Shown here one piece after another: positions 7,782 through 17,844 of a stretch of 64,000 bases of DNA. This DNA is from JADJNY01 sp046349615 (lineage in GTDB: Bacteria > Planctomycetota > UBA1135 > GCA-002686595): positions 1-64,000 of the forward strand of contig JAXMBZ010000018.1 in the NCBI GenBank assembly GCA_046349615.1. Reading direction: 5' to 3'. The position numbers and the translations under genes were made by a program. Every line of letters begins with the position of its first letter. Position 1 is the first letter of the stretch. The notes beneath the pieces are model-generated. The model saw only the letters and a program-made list of their open reading frames with translations. It did no database searches and had not been told where the DNA came from.

Positions 7782-9632
7782 ATGAAGCAAGTCTTCCTCG
7801 TCTCCCTCGGTGGAGCTTCTCTCTCCCTCTTCGTCACGAGCTGTGGTGGTGGAACGACGACCGCAGCTCCTTCGGACACACCGGTCGCGACCGTCGCCGT
7901 GCCGCCGGGTGAGTATCGCGTCCTCGCGAACAACGACCTCGGCATGCACTGCATGGACAAGGAGTTCTCGGTGTTCTCGATCCTGCCGCCGTTCAACGTC
8001 GTGAACGCGCAGGTCGTGCGGAAGATCGCGAACGGTCCGCCGCAGGTCCTCCAGCCCGGTCAAGTCGAGCTCACGTACACGCAGGTCGCGGACGCGAACG
8101 GCTCGATCAACTCGCGCAGCGCGGGGAAGAGCGACTTCTGGACGCACGCCCCCGCGCTCTTCGGCGCGAACCTCGCGCCCGGTCAGGGGCTCACGGGCCT
8201 CTACCTGCCTGCGGACGCGCCGACGCCCGGACCGCAGCCGCTCGCGTGGAACGCGGGCGAGGAGCTCTTCCGCGCGTTCGGCATCCCGATCACGCCGGTC
8301 GACGACGTCGGCGGGATGAACCCGTATCCGCTGCTGCGCATCCAAGCGCGCAATCCGTCGAACGGACAAGTGCTCGCGTCGACGGACGTCGTCGTGCCCG
8401 TCTCGAGCGAGACCGACTGCCGGAACTGCCACCTCACGGGCACGATCGCCGCGAACGATCCGACGATCACGTGGTCGAACGACTCCAACCCGGAGGTCCA
8501 GGCGAAGCGCAACGTGCTGATCCTCCACGACGCGAACCAGGGGACGGACCTGATCCACCATCAGCCCGTCCTGTGTGCGTCGTGCCACTACTCGCCGCCG
8601 CTCGACCTCGGCGGCGTCGGAGCTCCGCCGCACAGCTCGGGTGGACCGATCACCGGCGGCGGCGGGAACCCGGGTCCGGGCGTGCACGTCGGCGCGGCGA
8701 ACACCACCGCCGTCAACGAGGCCGCGATGGGCCACGCGACCGCGATCCCGCAGCTCATGTCGCGCGTCATGCACACGTACCACGGGATGCAGCTCGATGC
8801 GCAAGGGAACCCCGTGTTCCCGCCGAACGGCTCGATCCAGTCGACGTGCTACCAGTGCCACCCCGGTGCGATCACCGAGTGCCTGCGCGGTCCGATGAAG
8901 ACGGCCGGCATGGACTGCTACTCGTGCCACGGCGACATGCTCGCGGTCGGCGGCGCGTTCCCGATGGTGTCCGGCGGCAGCCTCGACGGCACGCACGACG
9001 GACAAGTGCGCCGTCCTTGGATGGACCTGCCGCGGTGCCAGTCGTGCCACACCGGCGACGCGACGAACCACCTCACGGGCCCGAACCTCGTCACGTCGGC
9101 CGACGGCATCCGTCTGCGCCAGGCGTGGCGCGTCGGCGACACGTCCGCGTCCGCGATCGCGGCGCCGAACTCGCGCTTCGCCGAGAACCCCGGGAAGCTC
9201 TACCGCTTCAGCAAGGGCCACGGCGAGCTCGCGTGCGAGGCCTGCCACGGCAGCACGCACTCCGAATGGCCGGTCTCACCGATCGCCGCGAACGACAACG
9301 TCGCGTCGACCCAGATCCAGGGCCACACCGGCGCGCTGATCGAGTGCGCCGCGTGCCACGCGTCCGGGACGCTCCCCACGTTGACGCTCGGCGGTCCGCA
9401 CGGGATGCACCAGGTGAACAGCTCGAGCTTCATCCACGACCACCACGACCTGTTCGAGTCCCAGTCCGCGACGTGCCGCGCGTGCCACGGAGCGAACCTC
9501 CAGGGCACGGTGCTCTCGCGCGCGGCGGACGATCGCACGTGGACGGTCGAGGGCCACACGGTCAGCGTGACCAAGGGCACCGCGATCAGCTGCACGCTCT
9601 GCCACGGGAACCCGGACGAAGACGACGACTGA
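7782..9632 (+). CDS. Nine-haem c-type cytochrome lipoprotein
   Basis: This 616-residue exported protein has a lipoprotein signal: a hydrophobic run, then VTSC with Cys21 as the expected lipidated residue. Nine CxxCH haem-binding motifs are present (CRNCH, CASCH, CYQCH, CYSCH, CQSCH, CEACH, CAACH, CRACH, CTLCH), mostly in the second half. The N-terminal 200 residues are haem-free (VLANNDLGMHCMDKEF...). Numerous extra histidines (HHQP, HTYHGM, HDHHD) could supply distal ligands. The architecture fits an anchored multihaem electron carrier. Neighbouring cytochrome genes follow 246 bases downstream on the same strand. The acid tail EDDD ends the protein. Redox partner and physiological role cannot be read from sequence. 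Confidence 0.85.
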   Translation: MKQVFLVSLGGASLSLFVTSCGGGTTTAAPSDTPVATVAVPPGEYRVLANNDLGMHCMDKEFSVFSILPPFNVVNAQVVRKIANGPPQVLQPGQVELTYTQVADANGSINSRSAGKSDFWTHAPALFGANLAPGQGLTGLYLPADAPTPGPQPLAWNAGEELFRAFGIPITPVDDVGGMNPYPLLRIQARNPSNGQVLASTDVVVPVSSETDCRNCHLTGTIAANDPTITWSNDSNPEVQAKRNVLILHDANQGTDLIHHQPVLCASCHYSPPLDLGGVGAPPHSSGGPITGGGGNPGPGVHVGAANTTAVNEAAMGHATAIPQLMSRVMHTYHGMQLDAQGNPVFPPNGSIQSTCYQCHPGAITECLRGPMKTAGMDCYSCHGDMLAVGGAFPMVSGGSLDGTHDGQVRRPWMDLPRCQSCHTGDATNHLTGPNLVTSADGIRLRQAWRVGDTSASAIAAPNSRFAENPGKLYRFSKGHGELACEACHGSTHSEWPVSPIAANDNVASTQIQGHTGALIECAACHASGTLPTLTLGGPHGMHQVNSSSFIHDHHDLFESQSATCRACHGANLQGTVLSRAADDRTWTVEGHTVSVTKGTAISCTLCHGNPDEDDD

Positions 9633-9878
9633 GCTCGATCGTCCGAGTCGCGCACGGCGGCCGGGAGACCGGCCTCCGGGTGCGCGATCCTGGGCGCGCC
9701 CGACACGGCCTCGAGGCTGGGAGACCGCTCCCGGCCTCGCTTCGTTTCCGCGCAGCCGAGCGACGATCCGGGGCGTTCTCCGCGGGACGCGAGTATCCTG
9801 GCGCAGCCGCGCGATGCGCGCGCGGCCGCGGGCCTGCATCGGCTCGCGCCCCGCGTCCCCCCGCTCCCGCCGCCGCGC

Positions 9879-12800
9879 ATGTCCAACCGTCTTCGCGCTG
9901 GACTCCTGCTCCTCGGTACCTCGGCCCTGATCGCAGCGGCGAACGTCCGCGCGGCGGAGGACGTCGAGCGAGCGCGCGTCGTGCATTACGACCGCGACGT
10001 GCGGCCGATCCTCGCCGATCGTTGCTTCACGTGTCACGGCGCCGACGCGAGCAAGCGCGCGGCGAAGCTCCGCCTCGACGAGGAAGAAGACGCGCACGCC
10101 GACCGCGGCGGCTACGCGGTGATCGTGCCGGGCAAGCCGGAGGAGAGCGAGCTCTGGCGCCGCATCCACGCGACGGAGCGCGACGAGCACATGCCGCCCG
10201 CGTCCGCGAACAAGCGCCCGCTCTCGGACGCCGAGATGGACACGCTGCGCGCGTGGATCGAGCAAGGCGGCGAGTACGAACCGCACTGGTCGTTCGTGGC
10301 GCCCAGGCGTCCTGCGGTGCCCGACGTGCGCGACGCGCGCTGGTGTCGCAACTCGATCGACCGCTTCGTCCTCGCTCGGCTCGAGGAAGAAGGTCTCGCG
10401 CCGAACCCGCCGGCGGAGCGCGAACTGCTCGCGCGGCGCGTGTTCCTCGACCTGACGGGTCTGCCCCCGACGCCGGAGGAGCTCGATCACTTCCTCGCCG
10501 ATTCGCGCGCCGACGCGTACGAACGCCTCGTCGATCGGCTGCTCTCCGAGGAGCCCTATCGCACGCGTCACGCCGAACGCATGGCCGTCCCGTGGCTCGA
10601 CGCAGCGCGTTACGCGGACACGTGCGGCATCCACACGGACGCGGGGCGCTCGATCTGGCCGTGGCGCGACTGGGTACTTCGCGCGCTGCGCGACGGGATG
10701 CCGTTCGATCGCTTCGTCACGGAGCAGCTCGCCGGCGACCTGCTCCCGAACGCGACGCAGGACCAGAAGGTCGCGAGCGGTTTCCAGCGCAACCACGTCA
10801 CGACGGACGAAGGCGGCGCGATCCCGGCGGAGTACCTCGTCGAGTACGCGGTCGATCGCACGGCGACGACGGGCTCGGTGTTCCTCGGCCTCACGATGGG
10901 CTGCGCGCGTTGCCACGATCACAAGTACGACCCGATCAAGCAGGAGGACTTCTACTCGCTCTACTCGTTCTTCGCGTCGAACGACGAGCCCGGGCTCTAC
11001 TCGCAGGAGACGGACTCGAAGCGCGCGTTCGAGCCGTTCCTGGCCGTGCCGTCGCCGGAGCAGACGAAGCAGCGCAGCGAGCTCGACGCGCGGCTCTCCG
11101 AGCTGAAAGCGGAGCTCGAACGGCCCGCACCCGACGAAGAAGCGCAGCGCGCGACGTTCCTCGCCGAGCTCGCGCGCACGAGCGGGCTCGCGTGGGCCGA
11201 TGCGTGCGTCGCGAGCGCGACCTCGAGCGGCGGCGCGACGATGGAGCCGCTCGACGACGGCTCCGTGCGCGCGAGCGGACGCAATCCGGACGTCGACGAC
11301 CACGTGATCACGCTGCGCACGGACGCGACCAACTTGCGCCTCGTGCTCGTCGAAGCGCTCGCGGACGCGCTGAAGGAAGGCGGACCAGAGCTCCTCGGAC
11401 GCTTCGAGAACGGCAACGTCGTGATCAGCGGCGTCCAAGTCGAGGTCGCGCCCGCGAACGACCCCGAGAAGCGCGAGCGCGTGCCGCTCGAGTGGGCGTG
11501 GGCCGATTTCGAGCAACCGGACGGCGACTACGCCGCGGTCAACGTGCTCGACGGCGGCGATCGACTCGGTTGGGCGCTCTACGGACACCGTCGCGGCGGC
11601 AATCGCGCGCTGCTCCTGCTCAGCGAGCGTCCGTTCGGCTTCGCGGGCGGGTCGCTCGTCACGGTGAAGCTGCTCCACAGGAGCGAATACGCGCAGCACG
11701 TCACGCGGCGCTCGCGCGTCTCGCTCGCGGCGCTCGACACGAGCGGGGTCGCGCGACTGCCGACGAGCGCGAGCTCGTGGTATCGGCTCGGTCCGTTCCC
11801 CGAGGAGACGCGCGGCGAGCCGTACACGCGCCTCTACGGTCCCGAGAGCGACGCGACGATCGAGCGCGCGCGCAACTTCGGGTTCGGGAACCAATACTGG
11901 CGCGCCGAGCCCGCGTTCGCGGAAGCGCGCTTGAACGAGCTCCCCTCGACGCCGGGCGCGTTCTTCGTCGCGCGCGAGCTCTACGCGCCGAGCGATCGCG
12001 AGCTCGACGTCTCGCTCGGGAGCGACGACGGCCTCATCGTCTACCTCGACGGCAAGGAGGTCTTCCGTCGCGAGGTCGACCGCGGTCTCGCGGCCGATCA
12101 GGACCGCGCCAAGCTCGCGCTGCACCGCGGGCGCAACGTGCTGCTCCTGAAGATCGTGAACACCGCGGGCCAGGCGGGCTTCTACTTCCGCGCGGCTCCG
12201 CGGGAGAGCGAACTCTACGGCGACCTCGTCGCGGCGCTGCTTCCGTCTCGCGCGCGCGGCACGGACCTCGATGCGCGTTGGCAGAGCGGTTGGCGCACGC
12301 TGTTCTCGCCCGACTATCGCCGGCTGAAGGACGCGCTCGCGGACGCGGAGTCGCGGCTCGCCGCGCTCGACGCGCAGATCCCGCGCACGATGGTGATGAA
12401 GGAGCTCGCGAAGCCGCGCGACGTCTTCGTGCTCGAGCGCGGCCAGTACGACAAGCCCGACCCGAAACGTCCCGTGAAGCGCGCGGTGCCCGCGGCGCTC
12501 GGCAAGCTCCCCGACGGCGCGCCCGCGGATCGTCGCGGCCTCGCGCAGTGGCTGCTCGCGCCGGAGAACCCGCTCGTCGCGCGCGTCGCCGTGAATCGGC
12601 TGTGGGAGCTCGTGTTCGGCACGGGCCTCGTGCGCACGAGCGAGGACTTCGGGATGCAGGGCGAATTCCCGAGCCATCCCGAGCTGCTCGACTGGCTCGC
12701 CGTCGAGTACCGCGAGCGCGGTTGGGACACGCGCGCGCTCTTGAAGCTCCTCGTCACGAGCAGCACGTATCGACAGAGCTCGCGCGCGCGACCCGAGCTC

Positions 12801-13475
12801 GCGGAGCGCGATCCGGACGATCGCTGGCTCGCGAGCTTCCCGCGCAAACGGCTCGGCGCGGAAGCGATCCGCGACTCCGCGCTCTACGTCTCGGGCCTGC
12901 TCGTCGAGAAGCTCGGCGGTCCGTCCGTGCGGCCGTACCAACCCGAAGGACTCTGGGAAGAGGTCGCGATGCCCGTGTCGAACACGCGCGTCTACGTGCA
13001 GGGCCAAGGCGACGATCTCTGGCGGCGCAGCCTCTACACGTTCTGGAAGCGCGCGTCGCCGCCGCCGTCGCTGCTCACGTTCGACGCGCCGACGCGCGAG
13101 TTCTGCACGATCCGCCGCAACGCGACGAACACGCCGCTGCAGGCGCTCGTCTTGTGGAACGACCCACAGTACGTCGAGGCCGCGCGCAAGCTCGCCGAAC
13201 GCACGCTCGGCGGCGCGGGCGACGATTCGGCGCGCCTCACGCTGCTCTTCCGCCGCTGCACGGGCCGCGCTCCGGACGCGGAGGAGCTCCGCGCGCTCGC
13301 GACGTCGCTCGCGCGCTTCCGCGAACGCTATGCGAAGAGCGAGAAGGACGCGAGCGCGTTGCTCGCCGTCGGCGAGGCGCCGCGTGCGAAGGAGCTCGCG
13401 CCGGGCGAGCTCGCGGCGTGGACGATGATCGCGAACTCCGTGCTCGCGCTCGACGCGACGGTCTCGAGGAATTGA
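9879..13475 (+). CDS. Planctomycete cytochrome with DUF1549 and DUF1553 domains
   Basis: This 1198-residue exported protein has a signal peptide (LRAGLLLLGTSALIAAANVRA). A planctomycete-type cytochrome c domain follows (CFTCH at residues 49-53, with a distal HMPP motif near residue 105). The DUF1549 domain (about 155-370) contains FLDLTGLPPTPEE, LDAARYADT and a second haem-like motif CARCH. A central insert of about 400 residues follows, with a beta-sandwich segment (DRELDVSLGSDDGLIVYLDG). The C-terminal DUF1553 domain carries NRLWELVFGTGLVRTSEDFG and RRNATNTPLQALVLWNDP. Such proteins are abundant in Planctomycetota and nearly always precede a DUF1501 gene, as here, four bases downstream. They are suspected to act with sulfatases or polysaccharide breakdown, but no reaction is proven. 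Confidence 0.95.
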   Translation: MSNRLRAGLLLLGTSALIAAANVRAAEDVERARVVHYDRDVRPILADRCFTCHGADASKRAAKLRLDEEEDAHADRGGYAVIVPGKPEESELWRRIHATERDEHMPPASANKRPLSDAEMDTLRAWIEQGGEYEPHWSFVAPRRPAVPDVRDARWCRNSIDRFVLARLEEEGLAPNPPAERELLARRVFLDLTGLPPTPEELDHFLADSRADAYERLVDRLLSEEPYRTRHAERMAVPWLDAARYADTCGIHTDAGRSIWPWRDWVLRALRDGMPFDRFVTEQLAGDLLPNATQDQKVASGFQRNHVTTDEGGAIPAEYLVEYAVDRTATTGSVFLGLTMGCARCHDHKYDPIKQEDFYSLYSFFASNDEPGLYSQETDSKRAFEPFLAVPSPEQTKQRSELDARLSELKAELERPAPDEEAQRATFLAELARTSGLAWADACVASATSSGGATMEPLDDGSVRASGRNPDVDDHVITLRTDATNLRLVLVEALADALKEGGPELLGRFENGNVVISGVQVEVAPANDPEKRERVPLEWAWADFEQPDGDYAAVNVLDGGDRLGWALYGHRRGGNRALLLLSERPFGFAGGSLVTVKLLHRSEYAQHVTRRSRVSLAALDTSGVARLPTSASSWYRLGPFPEETRGEPYTRLYGPESDATIERARNFGFGNQYWRAEPAFAEARLNELPSTPGAFFVARELYAPSDRELDVSLGSDDGLIVYLDGKEVFRREVDRGLAADQDRAKLALHRGRNVLLLKIVNTAGQAGFYFRAAPRESELYGDLVAALLPSRARGTDLDARWQSGWRTLFSPDYRRLKDALADAESRLAALDAQIPRTMVMKELAKPRDVFVLERGQYDKPDPKRPVKRAVPAALGKLPDGAPADRRGLAQWLLAPENPLVARVAVNRLWELVFGTGLVRTSEDFGMQGEFPSHPELLDWLAVEYRERGWDTRALLKLLVTSSTYRQSSRARPELAERDPDDRWLASFPRKRLGAEAIRDSALYVSGLLVEKLGGPSVRPYQPEGLWEEVAMPVSNTRVYVQGQGDDLWRRSLYTFWKRASPPPSLLTFDAPTREFCTIRRNATNTPLQALVLWNDPQYVEAARKLAERTLGGAGDDSARLTLLFRRCTGRAPDAEELRALATSLARFRERYAKSEKDASALLAVGEAPRAKELAPGELAAWTMIANSVLALDATVSRN

Positions 13476-13479
13476 CGCC

Positions 13480-14940
13480 ATGCATCCGATCGAAGAGCAC
13501 CACCTCGGCCTCACGCGCCGGCGCTTCTTCTCGACCGCCGCGAAGGGCATCGGCGCGGGCCTTGGGCTAGCCGCGCTCTCGTCGCTGCTCGGACGCGAAG
13601 CGCGCGCAGACTCGAGCTCGCGTTCGTTCGCCCGCGGCCCGCACTTCGCTCCGCGCGCGAAGCGCGTGATCTACCTGCACATGGAGGGCGCGCCGAGCCA
13701 GCTCGACCTCTACGACTACAAGCCGGAGCTGCGCGCGCGCTTCGACGAGGACCTGCCCGACTCGATCCGCCAGGGACAGCGCCTCACCGGCATGACGAGC
13801 GGTCAAGCGCGCTTCCCCGTCGCTCCGTCGATCTTCCGCTTCAGCCGCTACGCGAACCAGCAGGACGGCGTGTGGCTCAGCGAGCTCCTCCCGCACACCG
13901 CGGCGATCGCGAACGAGCTGTGCTTCGTGCACTCGATGAAGACCGACGCGATCAACCACGAGCCCGGCATCACGTTCTTCCAGACGGGCAACCAGCAGCC
14001 CGGACGACCGTCGTTCGGCTCGTGGGTGAGCTACGGCCTCGGCAGCGCGAACCAGAACCTTCCTGCGTTCGTCGTGTTGATCACGCAGGGCTTCGGGAAC
14101 ATGCAGGCGCTCTCCGCGCGCTTCTGGGGCAGCGGATTCCTGCCGAGCGAGCACCAAGGTTGTCGTCTGCGCGCGGGGAAGACGCCGGTGCTCTTCCTCG
14201 ACGATCCCGACGGCGTCGAGCGCGACGACCGGCGCGCGATGCTCGACCTCGTCGCCGAGCTGAACGAGCGCGAGTTCGCGAAGACGCTCGACCCCGAGAT
14301 CCACGCGCGCCTCGCGCAGTACGAGATGGCGTACCGCATGCAGATGTCGGTGCCCGAGCTCACGGACTTCTCGGGTGAGGACGAGGAGACGCTCGCGATG
14401 TACGGACCCGACGTGAAGAAGCCGGGCTCCTTCGCGGCGAACTGCCTGCTCGCGCGGCGGCTCGCGGAGCGCGGCGTGCGGTTCGTGCAGCTCTACATGC
14501 GCGGCTGGGACGCGCACGCGAACCTGCCGAAGGAGATCCGCCAGCAGTGTGCGGCCGTCGACCAGCCGCAAGCGGCGTTGATCCTCGACCTGAAGCGGCG
14601 CGGGTTGCTCGACGACACGCTCGTGCTCTGGTCGGGCGAGTTCGGGCGCACCGTGTACAGCCAGGGCACGCTGACGAACACGGACTACGGCCGCGACCAC
14701 CACCCGCGCTGCTTCACGACGTGGATGACGGGCGCGGGCATCCGCCGCGGGATCACGTACGGAAAGACGGACGACTACTCGTACAACATCGTCGAGGACC
14801 CGGTCGAGGTGCACGACCTGCACGCGACGCTCTTGCACGAGCTCGGGTTCGACCACGAGCACCTCGTCTACCGCCACCAAGGCCGCGATTTCCGCCTGAC
14901 GGACGTGTCGGGCCGCGTCGTGAAGGAGCTGATCGTTTGA
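13480..14940 (+). CDS. DUF1501 protein, Tat-exported
   Basis: This 486-residue protein begins with a twin-arginine signal (TRRRFF at residues 12-17, then a hydrophobic stretch). The body is the DUF1501 fold, distantly related to alkaline-phosphatase/sulfatase-type enzymes. Motifs include YLHMEGAPSQLDLYDYKP near the start of the domain, PSFGSWVSYGLG, GWDAHAN, and the late pair LVLWSGEFGRT and GRDHHP, which carry the expected metal ligands. It lies four bases after the DUF1549/1553 cytochrome gene, the standard partner pair. Its stop overlaps the TTG start of the next gene (TTGA), so the three form one operon. The substrate is unknown. Confidence 0.95.
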   Translation: MHPIEEHHLGLTRRRFFSTAAKGIGAGLGLAALSSLLGREARADSSSRSFARGPHFAPRAKRVIYLHMEGAPSQLDLYDYKPELRARFDEDLPDSIRQGQRLTGMTSGQARFPVAPSIFRFSRYANQQDGVWLSELLPHTAAIANELCFVHSMKTDAINHEPGITFFQTGNQQPGRPSFGSWVSYGLGSANQNLPAFVVLITQGFGNMQALSARFWGSGFLPSEHQGCRLRAGKTPVLFLDDPDGVERDDRRAMLDLVAELNEREFAKTLDPEIHARLAQYEMAYRMQMSVPELTDFSGEDEETLAMYGPDVKKPGSFAANCLLARRLAERGVRFVQLYMRGWDAHANLPKEIRQQCAAVDQPQAALILDLKRRGLLDDTLVLWSGEFGRTVYSQGTLTNTDYGRDHHPRCFTTWMTGAGIRRGITYGKTDDYSYNIVEDPVEVHDLHATLLHELGFDHEHLVYRHQGRDFRLTDVSGRVVKELIV

Positions 14941-16079
14941 AGCGCGCGAAGGAGCTCCGTCGTCGTGCGCGCGTCGAACGCGCGCGGTGTGCGCTCACGC
15001 TGGCGTTCGCGAGTGCGCTCGTCGCGTTCGGCTGCGCGGGGCCGCGCATCGACGCGACGGCGAGCGAGCGCTCGGCGCAGATCGCCGGCGAGCACGCTCT
15101 TGGCGCGAGTGGCGGCGCGAACGCGAGTGGAGGCGTGACGTCGAACGGCGAACGCGACGCGAGTCGGGGCGCGGGCGCGGGCGCGGGCGCGGGCACGAGT
15201 GACGCGCGCGGCGCGAGGAACGGCGCCGGTGTGAGCGGTGGTGCGAACAGCGGCGCGGGAGCGGTCTCCGGCGAGGGCGCATCCATGAACTCGCCCGCGC
15301 CGTCGCGAACTCCGTCCTCGAACGCCGACGCGGCCGCGCTCGAGGCCCTCGACGCCGCGTTCGTGCACGTCGAGACGCTCGATCCGGCGCGCAACACGCT
15401 CTGGATCGACGCATCGCCCGCGACGCAGCTCGCGGACGACGCGCTCGCGAAGCTCCTCACGCCCGTCCTCGCGCGCGTCGAGCACCTCGGCCTCGCGCGC
15501 ACGAACGCAGGCGAGCGCACGCTCGGCCTCCTTGCGAACGCACCCGAGCTCACGCGGCTCGATCTCTCCGGCACCCGCGTCGACACGCCGGTGCTCGCCG
15601 CGCTCGCGGGGCACGCGAAGCTCGCGGAGCTGGTCGTCGCGCGCACGAAGCTCGACGCGAAGGCGGTGGACGTGCTCGCGACGCTGCACGCGCTGCGAAC
15701 GCTGCACGCGTGGCGCTCGGGCCTCGACGCGAAGGCGCTCGAGCGACTGCACGCGCTCCGCCCCGAGCTCGCGATCGACGACGGCACGAACGGCGCCGCC
15801 GCGCCGGTCGAGGTCGAACCCGAGGTGTGCGTCGTCCCGTCGACCGCCGCAGCGACGAACGGCAACCCGAAGTCCGCGCCGAGCGCGTCACCCGCTGCCG
15901 CGTCGGGCGCGACGAGTGCGCTGAAGCCCGTCAACACGACCTGCCCCGTCAGCGGGAGCCCGGTGAACGCCGCGTACTCGATCGTGTTCGAGGGCCGCGT
16001 GATCGGCTTCTGCTGCCCGAATTGCCCGACGAAGTTCTGGGACGACCCCGCGAGCTACAGGTCGAAGCTGCCGCAGTGA
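14937..16079 (+). CDS. Lipoprotein with leucine-rich repeats and YHS-like Cys domain
   Basis: This 380-residue protein starts at TTG 14937, which overlaps the upstream stop in a TTGA junction. A lipobox (VAFGC, Cys33) predicts an anchored lipoprotein. A Gly/Ala/Ser-rich linker with GAGAGAGAG-type repeats spans about residues 40-115. Residues 140-270 form short leucine-rich repeats (LTRLDLSGTRVDTP..., LRTLHAWRSGLDAKAL). The last 45 residues (CPVSGSPV..., GFCCPNCPTKFW...) are a cysteine-rich YHS/TRASH-like metal-binding module. Leucine-rich repeats accompany planctomycete cytochrome-DUF1501 pairs in other genomes, but the added Cys module makes this combination notable. It may bind a metal or a partner of the upstream proteins. 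Confidence 0.75.
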   Translation: MKRAKELRRRARVERARCALTLAFASALVAFGCAGPRIDATASERSAQIAGEHALGASGGANASGGVTSNGERDASRGAGAGAGAGTSDARGARNGAGVSGGANSGAGAVSGEGASMNSPAPSRTPSSNADAAALEALDAAFVHVETLDPARNTLWIDASPATQLADDALAKLLTPVLARVEHLGLARTNAGERTLGLLANAPELTRLDLSGTRVDTPVLAALAGHAKLAELVVARTKLDAKAVDVLATLHALRTLHAWRSGLDAKALERLHALRPELAIDDGTNGAAAPVEVEPEVCVVPSTAAATNGNPKSAPSASPAAASGATSALKPVNTTCPVSGSPVNAAYSIVFEGRVIGFCCPNCPTKFWDDPASYRSKLPQ

Positions 16080-16312
16080 GCGCGAGGCTCGCCCGCGGAT
16101 CGTCGTCGGAGTCCTCCACCGCCGTGGCGTCCGGGGCGAGTCGCACGCGCCACCCGCGCAACACGCGCCGCGCGCCGGACGCATGGCGGGGATCGCACAC
16201 GTCGAACGAGCCCGCGAGGACTCGCTACGATCCGAGTTCACCGCAATCGATCGCTCCACGCGCGACATGAAGCCGCGCGCGTGCTCCACTCGCACGTCCC
16301 GCGGAGTCCCTG

Positions 16313-17698
16313 ATGCTCACGAAACTCCTCCTCGCACTCCTCGTCGTGCTCGCACCGCTCGCGCGCGCCGGCGATCCCGAACGTCGCGAGCCCAAGCCCG
16401 GCGCGCCCGACTCGAAGGTCTTCGCGTGGACCTCGAAGGGCGGACTGCGCTACACGTGGGTCCTTCCTCCGGGTTACGACGCGAAGAAGCCGCGCCCGCT
16501 GACCGTGATCCTGCACGGCACCGGCCTCGATTACCGCTGGGGCGCGTGGAACCACCCCGTCGGCGTGTTCCGCCCGAACGACGTCGTCGTCTCCGTCGAC
16601 GGCACGTCGCCCGGTCAAGGCGACACGCGCCTCTTCCTCGGCGAGCCGAAGGACGCGCAAGCGTTCAAGGAGTTCCTCGACGAGCTGCGCGCGACGTTCG
16701 CGGTGGAGCGCGTCTTCCTCTACGGCCACAGCCAGGGCGGTTTCTTCGTCGTCTACTACGCGGGCGAGTTCCCCGACTCCGTGTCGGGCGTCGTCGCGCA
16801 CGCGTCGGGCGCGTGGAACTGGTCGAAGATGCCGCCCGCGTTGAAGAAGGTCGCGATCGCGTTCCTGCACGGCACGAGCGATCCCGTCGTTCCCTACGGG
16901 CAGAGCCCGGGCTCGCGCGACGCCTACGTCGCGAAGGGCTTCGAGCTCGTCCACCTGAACCGTCTCGATCGCTACAACCACTGGCCGAACGCTGTGCGCG
17001 CGACGGAGACGCTCGATTGGTGCCAAGGGATGACCACGACGTCGCCGGAGGACGCGCTCGCGTGCGCGAAGCGCATCCTCGCGGTGAAGTCGAAGGACGA
17101 GTACCAGTGGGAGACGCTCGTCGACTTCGCGGGCGCGCGCGACGTGCTCCGCCGGCTCGAGGGCAAGGGCCCCGCGCCGATGAAGGGCGTGCCGTCCGTG
17201 GTCGCGAGCGAGGCGAAGCGTTGGATCGTCGAGCTCGAGAAGCACGGCGCCGCGCACGTCGCGGAGCTCGAGAAGACGCTGCCGAAGAAGGAGCTCGCGC
17301 TCGACGGCAAGCCGTGGCTCGGGCACCTCGTTGCTCTGCGTGAGAACTTCCGCGGCATCGATTCGGTCGAAGCGTTCTTCAAGACGCTCGGCTTCGACAA
17401 GAAGCGCGACGCGCAAGTCAAGGCGTCGGCCGCGATGTGGGATCGTTGGTGGAACGAGACGGACGAGGCGAAGATCGCGGCCGCGGCGCTCGAAGGGTTG
17501 CCGAAGGCGTTCCTCCTCGACGGCTTCCCCGCGGACTTCGGCGAGCGCATGGAGGGCCTGCGCAAGGTGAAGGGCGCGGAAGGGCTCGATTGGGCGCCGT
17601 TCGAAGCGTGGTCGAAGGGCTGGAGCGAAGGACTGAAGCGGTACGAGACCGTGTGGCGGACCTGGGACGGCCCGAAGCTCGCGAACGCGCCGCGGTGA
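16313..17698 (+). CDS. Secreted alpha/beta-hydrolase esterase
   Basis: This 461-residue protein has a signal peptide (LLLALLVVLAPLARA). Its alpha/beta-hydrolase domain shows LTVILHGTG (oxyanion region), the nucleophile elbow YGHSQGG with Ser140, the acid turn LHGTSDPVVP with Asp190, and a likely catalytic His223 in YNHWP. This layout is close to the feruloyl-esterase/PHB-depolymerase-like group. The C-terminal 200 residues (from about 250) are Lys-rich and helical, without a recognised family. They could be a separate substrate or partner domain. The gene stands alone, 233 bases after the cytochrome operon. Natural substrate unknown. Confidence 0.8.
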   Translation: MLTKLLLALLVVLAPLARAGDPERREPKPGAPDSKVFAWTSKGGLRYTWVLPPGYDAKKPRPLTVILHGTGLDYRWGAWNHPVGVFRPNDVVVSVDGTSPGQGDTRLFLGEPKDAQAFKEFLDELRATFAVERVFLYGHSQGGFFVVYYAGEFPDSVSGVVAHASGAWNWSKMPPALKKVAIAFLHGTSDPVVPYGQSPGSRDAYVAKGFELVHLNRLDRYNHWPNAVRATETLDWCQGMTTTSPEDALACAKRILAVKSKDEYQWETLVDFAGARDVLRRLEGKGPAPMKGVPSVVASEAKRWIVELEKHGAAHVAELEKTLPKKELALDGKPWLGHLVALRENFRGIDSVEAFFKTLGFDKKRDAQVKASAAMWDRWWNETDEAKIAAAALEGLPKAFLLDGFPADFGERMEGLRKVKGAEGLDWAPFEAWSKGWSEGLKRYETVWRTWDGPKLANAPR

Positions 17699-17844
17699 GG
17701 CGGATCGTCCGCAGCGCGACGTCCACGAACGCCGCGTCCGGACCCTGGACGCCGGGGTTCGGACTGTGGACGGACTCCTCCGCGCTCGGATCGACGCGCC
17801 GCGCGCCGGCTTGATTCGCCGTCGCCGCGCGCGACGATGAGCGT

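Noticed and set aside
8246..13570. Open frame of 1774 codons overlapping the two cytochrome genes
   Set aside because: Arg-dominated translation, no start context, and fully covered by well-supported genes in another frame.
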